Below are positions 15,396-24,481 of a stretch of 64,000 bases of DNA, in pieces. The position numbers and the translations under genes are program-made. Below the pieces are notes generated by a model, which saw only the letters and a program-made list of their open reading frames with translations, was not told the origin of the DNA and ran no database searches. Location: assembly GCF_042649925.1 (NCBI RefSeq), contig NZ_JBHSAF010000003.1, forward strand, positions 124,001 to 188,000, read 5' to 3'. Positions within the stretch are counted from its first letter, which is position 1, and each line of letters starts with the position of its first letter. The stretch is from Pseudaeromonas sharmana. Lineage in GTDB: Bacteria; Pseudomonadota; Gammaproteobacteria; Enterobacterales; Aeromonadaceae.

Positions 15396-16466
15396 TTACG
15401 ACTTCTGTTTGAAGAAATCGAGCATCGCCGTCAGTGCCGGGATCCGGTAGTCGTCACTTTCATTAAACAGTTCGTGGCGTGCCCCGGCGATCTGCAACAC
15501 ATCGCCACTGCTGCAGGGGTGGCCGCCGGCGCGCATCTGCTGGCAGAATGCGCGCTGACTGTCGTTGTCGACCACGCTGTCGTCTCCGGCCTGTAGTACC
15601 AGCAGCGGGGTGCGGAGCGTGCGGCCCCGTGCCGTGGCCTGGGCGGCAGCATGGAGCGCCTCATTCACCCAGCGTGCGGTTGGCCCACCCAGTTGCACCT
15701 CGGGATAGGCCCGGTAGGTATCACGGAACCAGGCATAGCGGACGGCATCATGGCTCAGCTCGTTGTCGGCAAAGGGCACCGGATCATAACCACCCTGCCC
15801 GGGCGCATAGGGGGACTCAATGCCCAGCAACTGGGTCACGCCATCCAGCAACCAGGTGACGAAACGCGCCAGCCAGTTTGGCAAGGCACCGAGCGCGATG
15901 CCGAACATCGGCGCACTGAGGGCCGCGGCGGTGACATCTTCCGGGTACTGGTGCAGATAATTGACGGCGATGGCGCCCCCCATGGAGTGGGAGAGCAGGA
16001 ACAGATGAGTGGGCTGATCGGCCATGACCACCTGATCGCGAAACACCTTCAGATCCCGGACATAGTCGTCAAAGTGCACCACGTGGCCCTTGTGCGGGTC
16101 GGTCAGCAGGCGCCCGGAGAAGCCCTGGCCGCGATGATCGTACAGATAGACACTATAACCTTGCTGATACAGGTCGTAGGCCAGCTCCTGATACTTGATA
16201 TAGCTTTCGATGCGGCCATTGACGACCAGGATGGCATCGTGGCTGGCCGGATTGCGCAGTGCGACATACCGCAGCGGTACTCCGTCGACCCCACTGATCT
16301 CACCCGGTTGCGCGTGCTGATGCCAGAACTCGGGCAGCGTTTGCTGGTAAAACTCGGGCAGAGTGGCTGCCGTTTGCAGATGATAAGGATTGTCCATAGC
16401 CAGCGCGCGACCCGTTAGCGTGAGGATAAACACCAGTAACCAGCCCGTGCGGGCACCAAACGTCAT
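15396..16466 (-). CDS. pldB: Lysophospholipase L2 PldB
   Basis: The 356-residue alpha/beta hydrolase has an apparent signal peptide ending GRALA. The nucleophile Ser161 lies in SHSMGG, the acid Asp probably in GDDSVVDN and the His in GARHELFNE. The oxyanion segment GRIESYIKYQELAYDLYQQG and YLYDHRGQGFS are typical of the monoglyceride lipase/PldB branch. It degrades lysophospholipids at the envelope. Downstream is yigL with about 80 bp between; they may be co-transcribed. Confidence 0.88.
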   Translation of the reverse strand: MTFGARTGWLLVFILTLTGRALAMDNPYHLQTAATLPEFYQQTLPEFWHQHAQPGEISGVDGVPLRYVALRNPASHDAILVVNGRIESYIKYQELAYDLYQQGYSVYLYDHRGQGFSGRLLTDPHKGHVVHFDDYVRDLKVFRDQVVMADQPTHLFLLSHSMGGAIAVNYLHQYPEDVTAAALSAPMFGIALGALPNWLARFVTWLLDGVTQLLGIESPYAPGQGGYDPVPFADNELSHDAVRYAWFRDTYRAYPEVQLGGPTARWVNEALHAAAQATARGRTLRTPLLVLQAGDDSVVDNDSQRAFCQQMRAGGHPCSSGDVLQIAGARHELFNESDDYRIPALTAMLDFFKQKS

Positions 16467-16604
16467 GCCGATTGTCTCAATGAGCTCCTGTTCTGGCCGG
16501 CAGTATAAAGGAAAATTGCCGGCCAGATCGCGGTTTCCCGCGTCTGAAAGCGGGTTTCAAGCGGCCTTTTTGTTTGAAAAGGGTATCAAAGTGTCATGCG
16601 GTCG

Positions 16605-17345
16605 TTACGAGATGACATCCTCGTCGCCAAAGGCCGCATCCTGCTGGCGGGCTTGCCAGGCGGCCTTGCTCAGTTGCATCTGTTGCCACCAGGTGTCGTC
16701 GGCCAGCAGGCTGCCGTCGTCGGCGATGGCCGGATAGGGCAGGTGCTTCATGCGGCAGACGCGGGCCAGCACCGGATAGCCGCGCTCGAACAGCAGCCGG
16801 TCCTGTTCGACACGGGGCAGCTGGCAGCTTTGCGCGTAGCGGCCGACCAACTGCCGCTGGCGCTGGGCCTCGTACAGGATCAACGCGCCAGCCACCGAGA
16901 CGTTCAGCGACTGCGCCATGCCGACCATCGGAATGATGATGTCCTGGTCGGCCAGCGCCAGGGCCTCGGCGCTGATGCCGTGCTTCTCGGCCCCGAACAG
17001 GATCGCCGTCGGGCGTGTGTAGTCGATGTCACGAAAATCCACCGCCCGCTCGGAGAGGTGAGTGGCCAGGATCTGCATCCCCTGCTGGCGCAGTTGGCCG
17101 ACCGCCTCGTGAATCGTCTCGTGGCGCTCGACCTTGACCCAGTAGTGACTGCCCTTGGCGGCATGGGTGTGCATGCGCATGCGGCGGGGCCAGACGGCAT
17201 GGACCTCCGGGATGCCGACAGCATCGCAGGTGCGGATCAGTGCGGCAAGATTATGCGATTTGTTGACCTCTTCCATGCAGACGGTGAGGTCGGGTTGGCG
17301 CAACGCCAGCATCTGGCGGATGCGGGCAAGACGTTCTGGATTCAT
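16605..17345 (-). CDS. trmH: tRNA (guanosine(18)-2'-O)-methyltransferase TrmH
   Basis: The 246-residue SPOUT methyltransferase has the three SpoU motifs: NKSHNLAALIRTCDAVGI, LFGAEKHGIS, and IPMVGMAQSLNVSVAGA. It methylates G18 in the D-loop of tRNAs using S-adenosylmethionine. It follows spoT by 18 bp on the same strand, the standard gammaproteobacterial spoT-trmH arrangement. Confidence 0.95.
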   Translation of the reverse strand: MNPERLARIRQMLALRQPDLTVCMEEVNKSHNLAALIRTCDAVGIPEVHAVWPRRMRMHTHAAKGSHYWVKVERHETIHEAVGQLRQQGMQILATHLSERAVDFRDIDYTRPTAILFGAEKHGISAEALALADQDIIIPMVGMAQSLNVSVAGALILYEAQRQRQLVGRYAQSCQLPRVEQDRLLFERGYPVLARVCRMKHLPYPAIADDGSLLADDTWWQQMQLSKAAWQARQQDAAFGDEDVIS

Positions 17346-17363
17346 CGGCTCCTCGCGAGCGGG

Positions 17364-19487
17364 TTACTGGCGACTGCGACTGACGCGCAGGACATCGGGC
17401 ATGACGCGGATCTTGCGCATCACGTCCGCCAGATGGATACGGCTGCGGGTGGTGATCAGCAGGTTGACCTGATAGACGCGGGCGTCTTTCTCTTCGGTGC
17501 TGATGCTCTGGATATTGGCGCCCGTGGCGGCAATGGTGTTTGCCAATTGGGCCAGAACCCCCTGATGGTTGATCACCTCGATCTGGATGCCGGTGCGGAA
17601 CTCATGCTCGGCACTGACCTCCGGATCCCATTGCACCGGCAGGTACTTGTCCGGCTCGCGGCTGTAGCCACGAATGTTGCGGCAGCTTTCGAGGTGAATG
17701 ACCAGCCCTTTACCGGGGCTGATGTGGGCGACGATCGGATCGCCGGGGATGGGGCGGCAGCAGTTGGCAAAGGTGACCAGCATGCCATCGGCCCCCTTGA
17801 TTGGCAGCTTGCGCACATGTTGTGGCAGCGCGTGTTCGATATTCAGCTCTTCGACGTTGCCGAGCAGGCGGCGGGCAATCACCACGCTCATGGCATTGCC
17901 AAGGCCGATGTCTGCCAGCAGGCCGTCCAGGGAATCGTGCTTGGTGTCCTGCAGGACTTTGGCGATGTTCTCCGGCGCCAGCTCCTCGAGGCGCTTGCCA
18001 CCCAGTGCATGCCCGAGCAGGCGACGGCCCAGGACGATGGACTCTTCGCTGCGCAGGTTTTTCAGGAACTGGCGGATCTTGGTCCGGGCGCGTGAGGTGA
18101 CGACGAAATTCAACCAGGCGGCATTGGGTCTGGCATTCGGTGCCGTGATGATCTCGACCGTCTGCCCGGAGGTCAGTGGCCGGCTGAGCGGATACGGCTG
18201 GCGATCGACCCGTGAACCAACGCAGGCATGGCCGATATCCGTGTGTACCGCATAGGCAAAATCGACTGGCGTGGCGCCGGCCGGCAACTCCATGATGCGT
18301 CCTTCCGGTGTAAAGACGTAGATCTCGTCGGGGAACAGATCGGTCTTGACGCTTTCAATGAATTCAAACGAGCTGCCGGCACTTTGTTGCAGCTCGAGCA
18401 GACTCTTCATCCAGCGTTGGGCGCGGCGTTGTGCCGTGGTGCTGGAGCTGTCACCATCCTGCTTATAGGCCCAGTGGGCCGCGACCCCCTTGTCGGCCAT
18501 CTGATCCATGTACTCGGTACGGATCTGCACTTCGACCGGAACCCCATGCGGGCCGACCAGGGAGGTGTGCAGCGACTGGTAACCGTTGGTCTTCGGTATG
18601 GCGATGTAATCCTTGAACCGGCCCGGGCGTGGCTTATACAGGCTGTGCATCTGGCCAAGCACCCGGTAACAGGTGTCGATATCCTGCACTATGACGCGGA
18701 AGGCATAGATATCCATCACCTCATGGAACTGGACCTCTTTCTTCACCATCTTGGTGTAGATGGAGTAGAGGTGTTTCTCGCGTCCCTTCACCTCGGCTCG
18801 GATATGCACCTCGCCGAGGCGACCACGGATCTCCTGCATGATGGAGTCGATGATCTCCTTGCGGTTACCGCGGGCACGTTTGACCGACTCGCGCAGCACG
18901 CGGGCGCGCATCGGGTAAAGCGCTTCGAACCCCAGCTCTTCGAGCTCGGTCTTCATGCTGTGGATGCCCAGGCGGTTGGCGATCGGGGCAAAGATTTCCA
19001 GTGTTTCGCGGGCAATGCGGCGGCGCTTGTCCGGGCGCAGCGCACCGAGGGTGCGCATATTATGGGTTCGGTCGGCAAGCTTGATCAGGATGACACGGAT
19101 GTCCTGCACCATCGCCATCACCATCTTGCGGAAGTTTTCGGCCTGCGCTTCCTTGTGATCACGAAACTTCAGCTTGTCGAGCTTGGAGACGCCATACACC
19201 AGTTCGGCAACCGCATCACCAAACAGGTGGGCCAATTGCTCCTTGGTGATGGCGGTGTCTTCGATGACATCGTGCAGCAGGGCCGCCATCAGCGTCTCGT
19301 GGTCAAGATGCATGTCGGCCAGGATGCGGGCCACGGCGACCGGGTGGGTGATGTAGGGTTCGCCACTGGAACGGCTTTGCCCCTCGTGGGCATCGCGGGC
19401 GATCAAATAGGCGTGCTGAACCCGTTCCACCTGTTCGGCGGGTAGATAGGTGCTGATCAGCTCTTTGAGATGTTGAAACAGGTACAA
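17364..19487 (-). CDS. spoT: Bifunctional (p)ppGpp synthetase/hydrolase SpoT
   Basis: The 707-residue product has the HD hydrolase domain with LLHDVIEDT (His72-Asp73), then a RelA_SpoT synthetase domain (YKPRPGRFKDYIAIPKTNGY, HTSLVG, VEVQIRT), TGS (VFTPEGRIMELPAGATPVDFAYAVHT), a helical/CC region with FANCCRPIPGDPIV, and a C-terminal ACT domain. It controls the stringent-response alarmone. It lies downstream of rpoZ and upstream of trmH on the same strand, with 140 bp to rpoZ holding only small stem-loops. Confidence 0.97.
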   Translation of the reverse strand: MYLFQHLKELISTYLPAEQVERVQHAYLIARDAHEGQSRSSGEPYITHPVAVARILADMHLDHETLMAALLHDVIEDTAITKEQLAHLFGDAVAELVYGVSKLDKLKFRDHKEAQAENFRKMVMAMVQDIRVILIKLADRTHNMRTLGALRPDKRRRIARETLEIFAPIANRLGIHSMKTELEELGFEALYPMRARVLRESVKRARGNRKEIIDSIMQEIRGRLGEVHIRAEVKGREKHLYSIYTKMVKKEVQFHEVMDIYAFRVIVQDIDTCYRVLGQMHSLYKPRPGRFKDYIAIPKTNGYQSLHTSLVGPHGVPVEVQIRTEYMDQMADKGVAAHWAYKQDGDSSSTTAQRRAQRWMKSLLELQQSAGSSFEFIESVKTDLFPDEIYVFTPEGRIMELPAGATPVDFAYAVHTDIGHACVGSRVDRQPYPLSRPLTSGQTVEIITAPNARPNAAWLNFVVTSRARTKIRQFLKNLRSEESIVLGRRLLGHALGGKRLEELAPENIAKVLQDTKHDSLDGLLADIGLGNAMSVVIARRLLGNVEELNIEHALPQHVRKLPIKGADGMLVTFANCCRPIPGDPIVAHISPGKGLVIHLESCRNIRGYSREPDKYLPVQWDPEVSAEHEFRTGIQIEVINHQGVLAQLANTIAATGANIQSISTEEKDARVYQVNLLITTRSRIHLADVMRKIRVMPDVLRVSRSRQ

Positions 19488-19627
19488 GGCCTACTCCGGC
19501 TCACGTCATACTGCGAGGTGCAGCAGCAGCTCCCGGCAGGGAGGTGATCCTGAGTGTGCTGCCAAACGCCGAAATTGTAAATCAGGCTCGAAGCGACGGC
19601 ACCGGACGGCACCGTCGCCGGGAGGGA

Positions 19628-19912
19628 TCAGAGCATCAGGCCGCGGCCTTCAGTCAGGACAGAAACGGCAGCCAGTTCAGCGGCTTCCTGCTCCTGCAGA
19701 TCCTGACGATCCTGGGCATCCATGAATTCGGTGGAGATCAGGCCTTCTTCGATCTCGCGCAGGGCGATGACGGTCGGCTTGTCATTCTCTTCGTCAACCA
19801 GCGGGTCACGACCTTGAACGGCGATCTGACGCGCGCGGCGGGCGGCGATCAGCACCAGATCAAAGCGGTTGCCTACCTGTTTAACAGCATCTTCAACGGT
19901 TACGCGTGCCAT
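19628..19912 (-). CDS. rpoZ: RNA polymerase omega subunit
   Basis: The start at 19912 gives 94 residues beginning MARVTVEDAVKQVGNRFDLV, then the conserved ARRARQI and DKPTVIALREIEEGLI. Omega assists folding of beta-prime and mediates ppGpp effects at the polymerase, fitting its place between gmk and spoT. An in-frame extension to 19996 lacks similarity. GGAG precedes the ATG. Confidence 0.96.
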   Translation of the reverse strand: MARVTVEDAVKQVGNRFDLVLIAARRARQIAVQGRDPLVDEENDKPTVIALREIEEGLISTEFMDAQDRQDLQEQEAAELAAVSVLTEGRGLML

Positions 19913-19961
19913 GGGGACTCCAGCAGGTAAAAAATGAGGCGAAAGTGTACTCGATATCAGC

Positions 19962-20591
19962 TTATCCCGCCAGTAGCTGATCCAGCAAGCTGGCATGGCG
20001 CAACTGTTGGGCTGGCAAGCGGGTGCGCTCGGCCCGAATGATACCGATCAGCTCGCCGAGTGCGGTTTCAAAGTCATCATTGACGATCAGGTAGTCGTAT
20101 TCGTTGTAGTGGCTCATTTCGGCCACGGCCTGATCCATGCGATTGCGGATCACCTCGGCACTGTCCTGACCGCGGCCATGCAGACGCTGCTCCAGGATCG
20201 GCAGACTGGGCGGCAGGATGAAGATTGAGCGCGCAGATCCCAACTGGTCCCGGACCTGACGGGCGCCCTGCCAGTCGATGTCGAGGAACACATCGATGCC
20301 CTGTTCCAGACAACGCTCAATGGTCTCGCGTGATGTCCCGTAGTAGTTGCCAAACACCTCGGCCCACTCGAAGAAGGCACCGCGCTCGATCTGTGCCTGG
20401 AATTCGGCCTTGTCGACGAAGTGGTAATGCACTCCGTCCGCTTCACCCGGGCGCATCGGGCGCGTGGTATGCGAGATGGAGATCTGCATACGGCGATCGA
20501 CGTTGTAACGCTCGAGCAGGGCGGACAACAGACTGGATTTACCGGCTCCGCTGGGGGAGGAGACGATGAAGAGGGTGCCAAGATGGGCCAT
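19962..20591 (-). CDS. gmk: Guanylate kinase
   Basis: The 209-residue P-loop kinase has SSPSGAGKSSLLSALL near residue 11, then SHTTRPMRPGE and GVHYHFVDK for GMP binding, and DIDWQGARQVR. It phosphorylates GMP to GDP. It lies 49 bp before rpoZ on the same strand, so gmk-rpoZ-spoT-trmH form the usual group. A terminator and candidate RNA lie immediately upstream, so it probably has its own promoter between about 20600 and 20690. Confidence 0.96.
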   Translation of the reverse strand: MAHLGTLFIVSSPSGAGKSSLLSALLERYNVDRRMQISISHTTRPMRPGEADGVHYHFVDKAEFQAQIERGAFFEWAEVFGNYYGTSRETIERCLEQGIDVFLDIDWQGARQVRDQLGSARSIFILPPSLPILEQRLHGRGQDSAEVIRNRMDQAVAEMSHYNEYDYLIVNDDFETALGELIGIIRAERTRLPAQQLRHASLLDQLLAG

Positions 20592-20692
20592 ATCTGAACC
20601 TATGCATTCGGCTGCGCGGCGTTGACAGGCAACACGGCACAGGGGAAATCGGGATGACGAATAAGGCGGCTAAGGATAGCAGAGGAGGGTGG

Positions 20693-20721
20693 ATAAAAAA
20701 AAGCCGGGCACGAGGCCCGGT
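20693..20721 (-). terminator. Intrinsic terminator of the candidate RNA
   Basis: A 6-bp GC stem with a 5-nt loop is followed on the minus strand by a run of eight T (A run at 20695-20702). It lies about 100 bp before the gmk start, so it ends a transcript that begins between manP and gmk. Confidence 0.85.
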
Positions 20722-20845
20722 AAACAACTGTAGCTTGCTGCGGAAGTGCCCTCCACGCAGGAACAGTTGTACCCCATGCCCGGTTGTCCTGCTGCAGGTT
20801 ATTCCTTAATCAGACTTCGGTTTTTTGTTTTTTGGATGATAAATT
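20693..20845 (-). ncRNA. Candidate small structured RNA upstream of gmk
   Basis: On the minus strand the interval ends in a canonical intrinsic terminator: stem CCGGGC/GCCCGG (20720-20715 with 20709-20704), then CTTTTTTTT. Just before it an 8-bp stem ACAACTGT/ACAGTTGT (20770-20763 with 20731-20724) encloses CTGCG/CGCAG. A second CCGGGC (20783-20778) could compete for the terminator arm. The manP terminator lies upstream and no good frame is present. A possible promoter is TTGTCA-17-GATATA near 20876-20848. It may be an sRNA or an attenuated leader. The 5' end is a guess. Confidence 0.42.
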
Positions 20846-20932
20846 CATATATATCAATGTATTAACGTTGCCTGACAACTTAAACGGCAGCTAAACGATT
20901 CATCAGTAGTGTGATCATGCACCGTGACTTGA

Positions 20933-20959
20933 CAAAAAAGGGCCGGCAGTGCCGGCCCC
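20933..20959 (-). terminator. Intrinsic terminator after the PTS transporter gene
   Basis: Stem GGGCCGGC/GCCGGCCC (20940-20947 with 20951-20958, loop of three) is followed on the minus strand by TTTTTT. It lies 19 bp after the transporter stop. Confidence 0.92.
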
Positions 20960-20977
20960 GAATAGGGTCGCGTGTTA

Positions 20978-22876
20978 TCAGGCCAGCGCCTGACTCCCCT
21001 GCAGGCGCCACTTCTTCAGCGCCAGCGCTGTCATGCCGGTCACGGTTGCGCCGGTCGCCATGCACAGCAGGGCCAGCAACGGGTGGTTCATCGCACCCAG
21101 CAACGCAACGATGGGGCCGCCGTGGGCGACGCTGTTGGTGATGCCGAACAGGAAGGCCATGACAGCGGCGACCATGCTGCCGAGCACATTGGCCGGGATC
21201 ACCGCCAGCGGATCGCGGGCGGCGAATGGAATCGCGCCCTCGGAGATCCCCACCAGGCCCATGGCTCCGGCGGCCTTGCCGGCTTCCAGCTCGCTCCCGT
21301 CGAAGATGTTCAACTTGCGCCCCAGCGTGGTTGCCATTGCCATGCCCAGTGGTGCGACAGGGATGGCGCAAGCCATGGCGCCCATGAATTGGGTCTGGCC
21401 AGAGGCGATCAGCCCGACGGAAAACAGGAAGGCAACCTTGTTCACTGGGCCACCCATGTCAAACCCGGCCATGCCGCCCAGCACTATGCCCAGCAGTACC
21501 AGACTGCCACCGCTCAGCGAGACCAGCATCTGGTTCATCGCGGCCATCAGATCGGCAATCGGTGCGCCGATGACGAAGATAAACATGGCGGCAATGAATA
21601 GCGAACCCGTGATCGGCGCTATCAGGATCGGCACCAGCGGCTGCAGCATCTTGTGGTAGTGGCGCGCGGTGATCCAGCGGACCAGATAGCCGACCAGCAG
21701 ACCGGCGAGGATGGCGCCGATGAAGCCGGTACCGGCGGCCGCACCGTAGAAACTGCCGTCGTTGGCAATCCAGCCACCGATGAGACCGGGGGCCAGTGCC
21801 GGCCGATCGGCGATGGCATATGCAATATAGCCGGCGAGGATCGGGATCATCAGTTTGAAGGAGACTACGCCCAGGTTGAGGATCTGGTTCCACAAGCTGC
21901 CTTCAGGGATCTGCATGCCATTGGGGGTCGGATCACCGCCAATCGCCAGGGCCAGCGCAATCAGCAGGCCGCCGGTGACGACAAACGGAATCATGTGTGA
22001 CACCCCGTTCATCAGTACCCGGTACAGTTCACCGCGCATGCCGCCGGTTTGTGCCTTGGCCTGGCGCTGCTGCTCGCTGGCATCCGGTTGATAGGCGGCG
22101 GCATGCAGTGCCTTCTCGATCACGACCTTGCCATCGTGAATCGGCGCCTTGACGCTGGTCTGTAACAGCGGCTTGCCGGCGAAACGGAGCAGGTCGACCT
22201 GGCGATCGCTGGCGACGATCACCGCCTTGGCGCGGGCGATCTCATCACTGCTCGGGCTGTTTTTGACACCGATGGAGCCGTTGGTTTCGACCTTGATCGC
22301 GTAGCCCAGTTCAGCGGCCGCTTTCTCCAGCGCTTCGGCAGCCAGATAGGTGTGGGCGACGCCGGTCGGGCAACCGGTCACGCCGATCAGCAGTCCCTGA
22401 TCGGCCGGGCGAGCCGGCGTTGTTTCGGCTTTGGCCTCATAAAACAGCGCTGCCGCCGCCGCCGCACTGGGTGCCGCCAGCAGGCGCTCGATAAAGCCGG
22501 TTTCGATTAGCCGCGAGGAGAGTTCGGCCAGTACCTCGACATGCTGATTGGCGCCATTGGCCGGTGAGGCAATCATGAAGAACAGTCGTGACGGTTGGCC
22601 ATCCTGGGCGCCGTAGTCGATGCCGTTGCGGCTGATGCCGATGGCGACCGCCGGCTTCACGACGGCGGCACTCTTGGCGTGGGGCAGCGCTATACCCTCT
22701 TCGAATCCGGTATTGTCGATCTCCTCGCGGGCCCAGAGATCAGAGACAAATTGCTCGATATCGTTGATCCGACCATCGGCGGCCAGACGCGCAGCCAGTT
22801 CGCGGAACACCCCGTCCTTGTCGCTCGCCGCCAGCTGCAGACTGATCAGCCGCTCATTGATGAGTGATGTGATCAT
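20978..22876 (-). CDS. manP: PTS fructose-family EIIABC permease, probably mannose (ManP-like)
   Basis: The 632-residue protein is ordered EIIA (phospho-His66 in GIALPHAKS), EIIB (phospho-Cys169 in VTGCPTGVAHTYLAAEALE) and a multi-span EIIC (from about 285, with GGMAGFDMGGPVNKVAF and AVIPANVLGSM). It imports and phosphorylates a sugar. The adjacent mannose-6-phosphate isomerase gene makes mannose the likely substrate, as recalled for the ManP-ManA-AraC locus of Vibrio cholerae; mannosylglycerate or fructose are alternatives. A perfect CRP site lies 110 bp upstream, implying catabolite control. Confidence 0.85.
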   Translation of the reverse strand: MITSLINERLISLQLAASDKDGVFRELAARLAADGRINDIEQFVSDLWAREEIDNTGFEEGIALPHAKSAAVVKPAVAIGISRNGIDYGAQDGQPSRLFFMIASPANGANQHVEVLAELSSRLIETGFIERLLAAPSAAAAAALFYEAKAETTPARPADQGLLIGVTGCPTGVAHTYLAAEALEKAAAELGYAIKVETNGSIGVKNSPSSDEIARAKAVIVASDRQVDLLRFAGKPLLQTSVKAPIHDGKVVIEKALHAAAYQPDASEQQRQAKAQTGGMRGELYRVLMNGVSHMIPFVVTGGLLIALALAIGGDPTPNGMQIPEGSLWNQILNLGVVSFKLMIPILAGYIAYAIADRPALAPGLIGGWIANDGSFYGAAAGTGFIGAILAGLLVGYLVRWITARHYHKMLQPLVPILIAPITGSLFIAAMFIFVIGAPIADLMAAMNQMLVSLSGGSLVLLGIVLGGMAGFDMGGPVNKVAFLFSVGLIASGQTQFMGAMACAIPVAPLGMAMATTLGRKLNIFDGSELEAGKAAGAMGLVGISEGAIPFAARDPLAVIPANVLGSMVAAVMAFLFGITNSVAHGGPIVALLGAMNHPLLALLCMATGATVTGMTALALKKWRLQGSQALA

Positions 22877-22986
22877 GACACCCTCCTCGGGTAAGTTGAT
22901 AACGCTTGCAGTATCGATGGCCTGACGCGGTGGGAAAATCGGACAAATGTGTCGTTAACTGGATTTTTGTCACATCAGGCATGATG

Positions 22987-23002
22987 TGTGAACTTGCTCA
23001 CA
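22987..23002 (-). promoter_or_regulatory. CRP-cAMP binding site upstream of manP
   Basis: TGTGA-N6-TCACA matches the CRP consensus in both half-sites. It lies 110 bp upstream of the transporter start in a 300-bp intergenic region that holds no gene. Confidence 0.8.
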
Positions 23003-23138
23003 GGTAGTGTGGTTTGAAAGGCATCTGATTAGCTGAAGCTAACCTATCGTTTTATATGTAATTTTATCTGGCAGTGAGCGATGGTGCGGACGGGGCCTGA
23101 TGCGTCGTGCGTCTGGTGAGTAGCAAATTTGTGAGGCA

Positions 23139-23167
23139 TGCCTTGGCGGCAAATGGCCGCCAAGGCA
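23139..23167 (-). terminator. Strong stem-loop after manA (probable terminator)
   Basis: A perfect 12-bp stem (23139-23150 with 23156-23167, 5-nt loop) lies 12 bp after the manA stop. There is no proper T tract, so it may slow rather than end transcription toward manP. Confidence 0.6.
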
Positions 23168-23179
23168 CCCTGTGGCGGA

Positions 23180-24373
23180 TTAAGGCTGATTACCGGCTCG
23201 GGCGAAACGACCCATCGCCGATACCTGATAATGCCGGGTCGAGGCCGGGATAAACGCCGACTGCCCCGGCTGCAGAGTCAGGCTCTGGTCTGCATTGTCG
23301 CTCAGGGTTAGAGGCCCATCGATGGCAAACAGAATTTCTGCTCCTTGCGATGCCAACGCATGGGCTCCGGCAGGGTAGACGCTGAATGTGAAATCGGGGA
23401 CAGGAACCGGGTAGTGGCAGATCTTGCCGTCACGCTGCGGGGTCAGCTTCAGGCTGCTGGCATCGCGGCCGCGGCACAGGGTGCAGTGCAGCAGTTCGTC
23501 GACATCGATATGTTTTGGTGTCAGGCCGGCGCGCAACACGTTGTCCGAACTGGCCATGATCTCAAGACCGGTGCCGCGGATGTAGGCGTGCGGAGTACAG
23601 GCATCCAGGTACATGGCTTCGCCGGGTTGCAGCGTCAGAACATGTAGCAGCAGCGGTGCAAACAGACCGACATCGCCGGGGTATTGCTGGGCCAGGCTGC
23701 TGATGACGGCGAAGGTTTCCTCATCTTGCCAGCGTTGTGCGGCGTCGAGCAACGCCTGCAAGGCCCGGGTCTTGGTGTCGCCGCTGAGGGTCAGCAGGGC
23801 ACGAAAAAAAGCAGCGAGGCCGGCTTCATCCGGCTGCGCGGCCAGCGCCGCGGTCAGCGGTGTCAGCTGTGGTATGGCGACGCGGGCAAACAGCGCCTGT
23901 ATCTCGGGGATGGGGCGGAAGGCGTTCATCGCCTGATACGGCGTCAGCGCAAACACCAGCTCCGGTTTGTGATTGTCGTCGCGATAGTTGCGGTTGGGGG
24001 CCGTGGCTGCCAGGCCGGCTGCGTTGTCCCGCGCAAAGCCGGCTTCGGCCTGTGCCTTGCTCGGATGCACCTGCACCGACAGCGCTTTTTCGGCGGCCAG
24101 CACCTTGAACAGGTACGGCAGGCGGCCATAACGTGCCGCCGTGTCGGCGCCGAGTGCCCGGGCCGGGGCGGCGGCGATCCAGGTATCGAGTCGGACCTCG
24201 CCCTCGGGCGTGACTAATTGTGAACAGCCGTTGGGATGGGCCCCCATCCAGAGTTCGGCCTGGGGTTCGCCGCTCGGGTTGGGCAGTGAAAACAAGCGGC
24301 TGAGGGAGTCCCGACTGCCCCAGTCATAGTGTTGCAGCGGGTTGTGCATCAAAAAGAAGGCTGGCTGGCTCAT
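23180..24373 (-). CDS. manA: Mannose-6-phosphate isomerase, class I
   Basis: The start at 24373 (AGGGGA site) gives 397 residues. The zinc-site motifs of type I isomerases are visible: QVHPSKAQAEAGFARDN, HKPELVFALTPYQAMNAF, and CTPHAYIRGTGLEIMASSDNVLRAGLTPKHID. It converts mannose-6-phosphate to fructose-6-phosphate, feeding sugar imported by the adjacent PTS into glycolysis. The frame extends upstream to 24445 without family similarity. It lies divergent from the AraC regulator (about 108 bp). Confidence 0.95.
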   Translation of the reverse strand: MSQPAFFLMHNPLQHYDWGSRDSLSRLFSLPNPSGEPQAELWMGAHPNGCSQLVTPEGEVRLDTWIAAAPARALGADTAARYGRLPYLFKVLAAEKALSVQVHPSKAQAEAGFARDNAAGLAATAPNRNYRDDNHKPELVFALTPYQAMNAFRPIPEIQALFARVAIPQLTPLTAALAAQPDEAGLAAFFRALLTLSGDTKTRALQALLDAAQRWQDEETFAVISSLAQQYPGDVGLFAPLLLHVLTLQPGEAMYLDACTPHAYIRGTGLEIMASSDNVLRAGLTPKHIDVDELLHCTLCRGRDASSLKLTPQRDGKICHYPVPVPDFTFSVYPAGAHALASQGAEILFAIDGPLTLSDNADQSLTLQPGQSAFIPASTRHYQVSAMGRFARAGNQP

Positions 24374-24481
24374 CGGATTTCCCCTTGAGTGCGAGTCGAA
24401 CATGGGTAGCAGACCAGAATGGAAACGGACTATAGCATGCCGCAATCCGGTGGCTGACGTCGAGATAAGGTGTCGTTAGAA

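Noticed and set aside
20659..20778. Small minus-strand frame starting ATGGGGTACAACTG inside the candidate RNA
   Set aside because: The ribosome site is poor (GGA too far), it runs through the terminator stem and T tract, and it resembles no protein.
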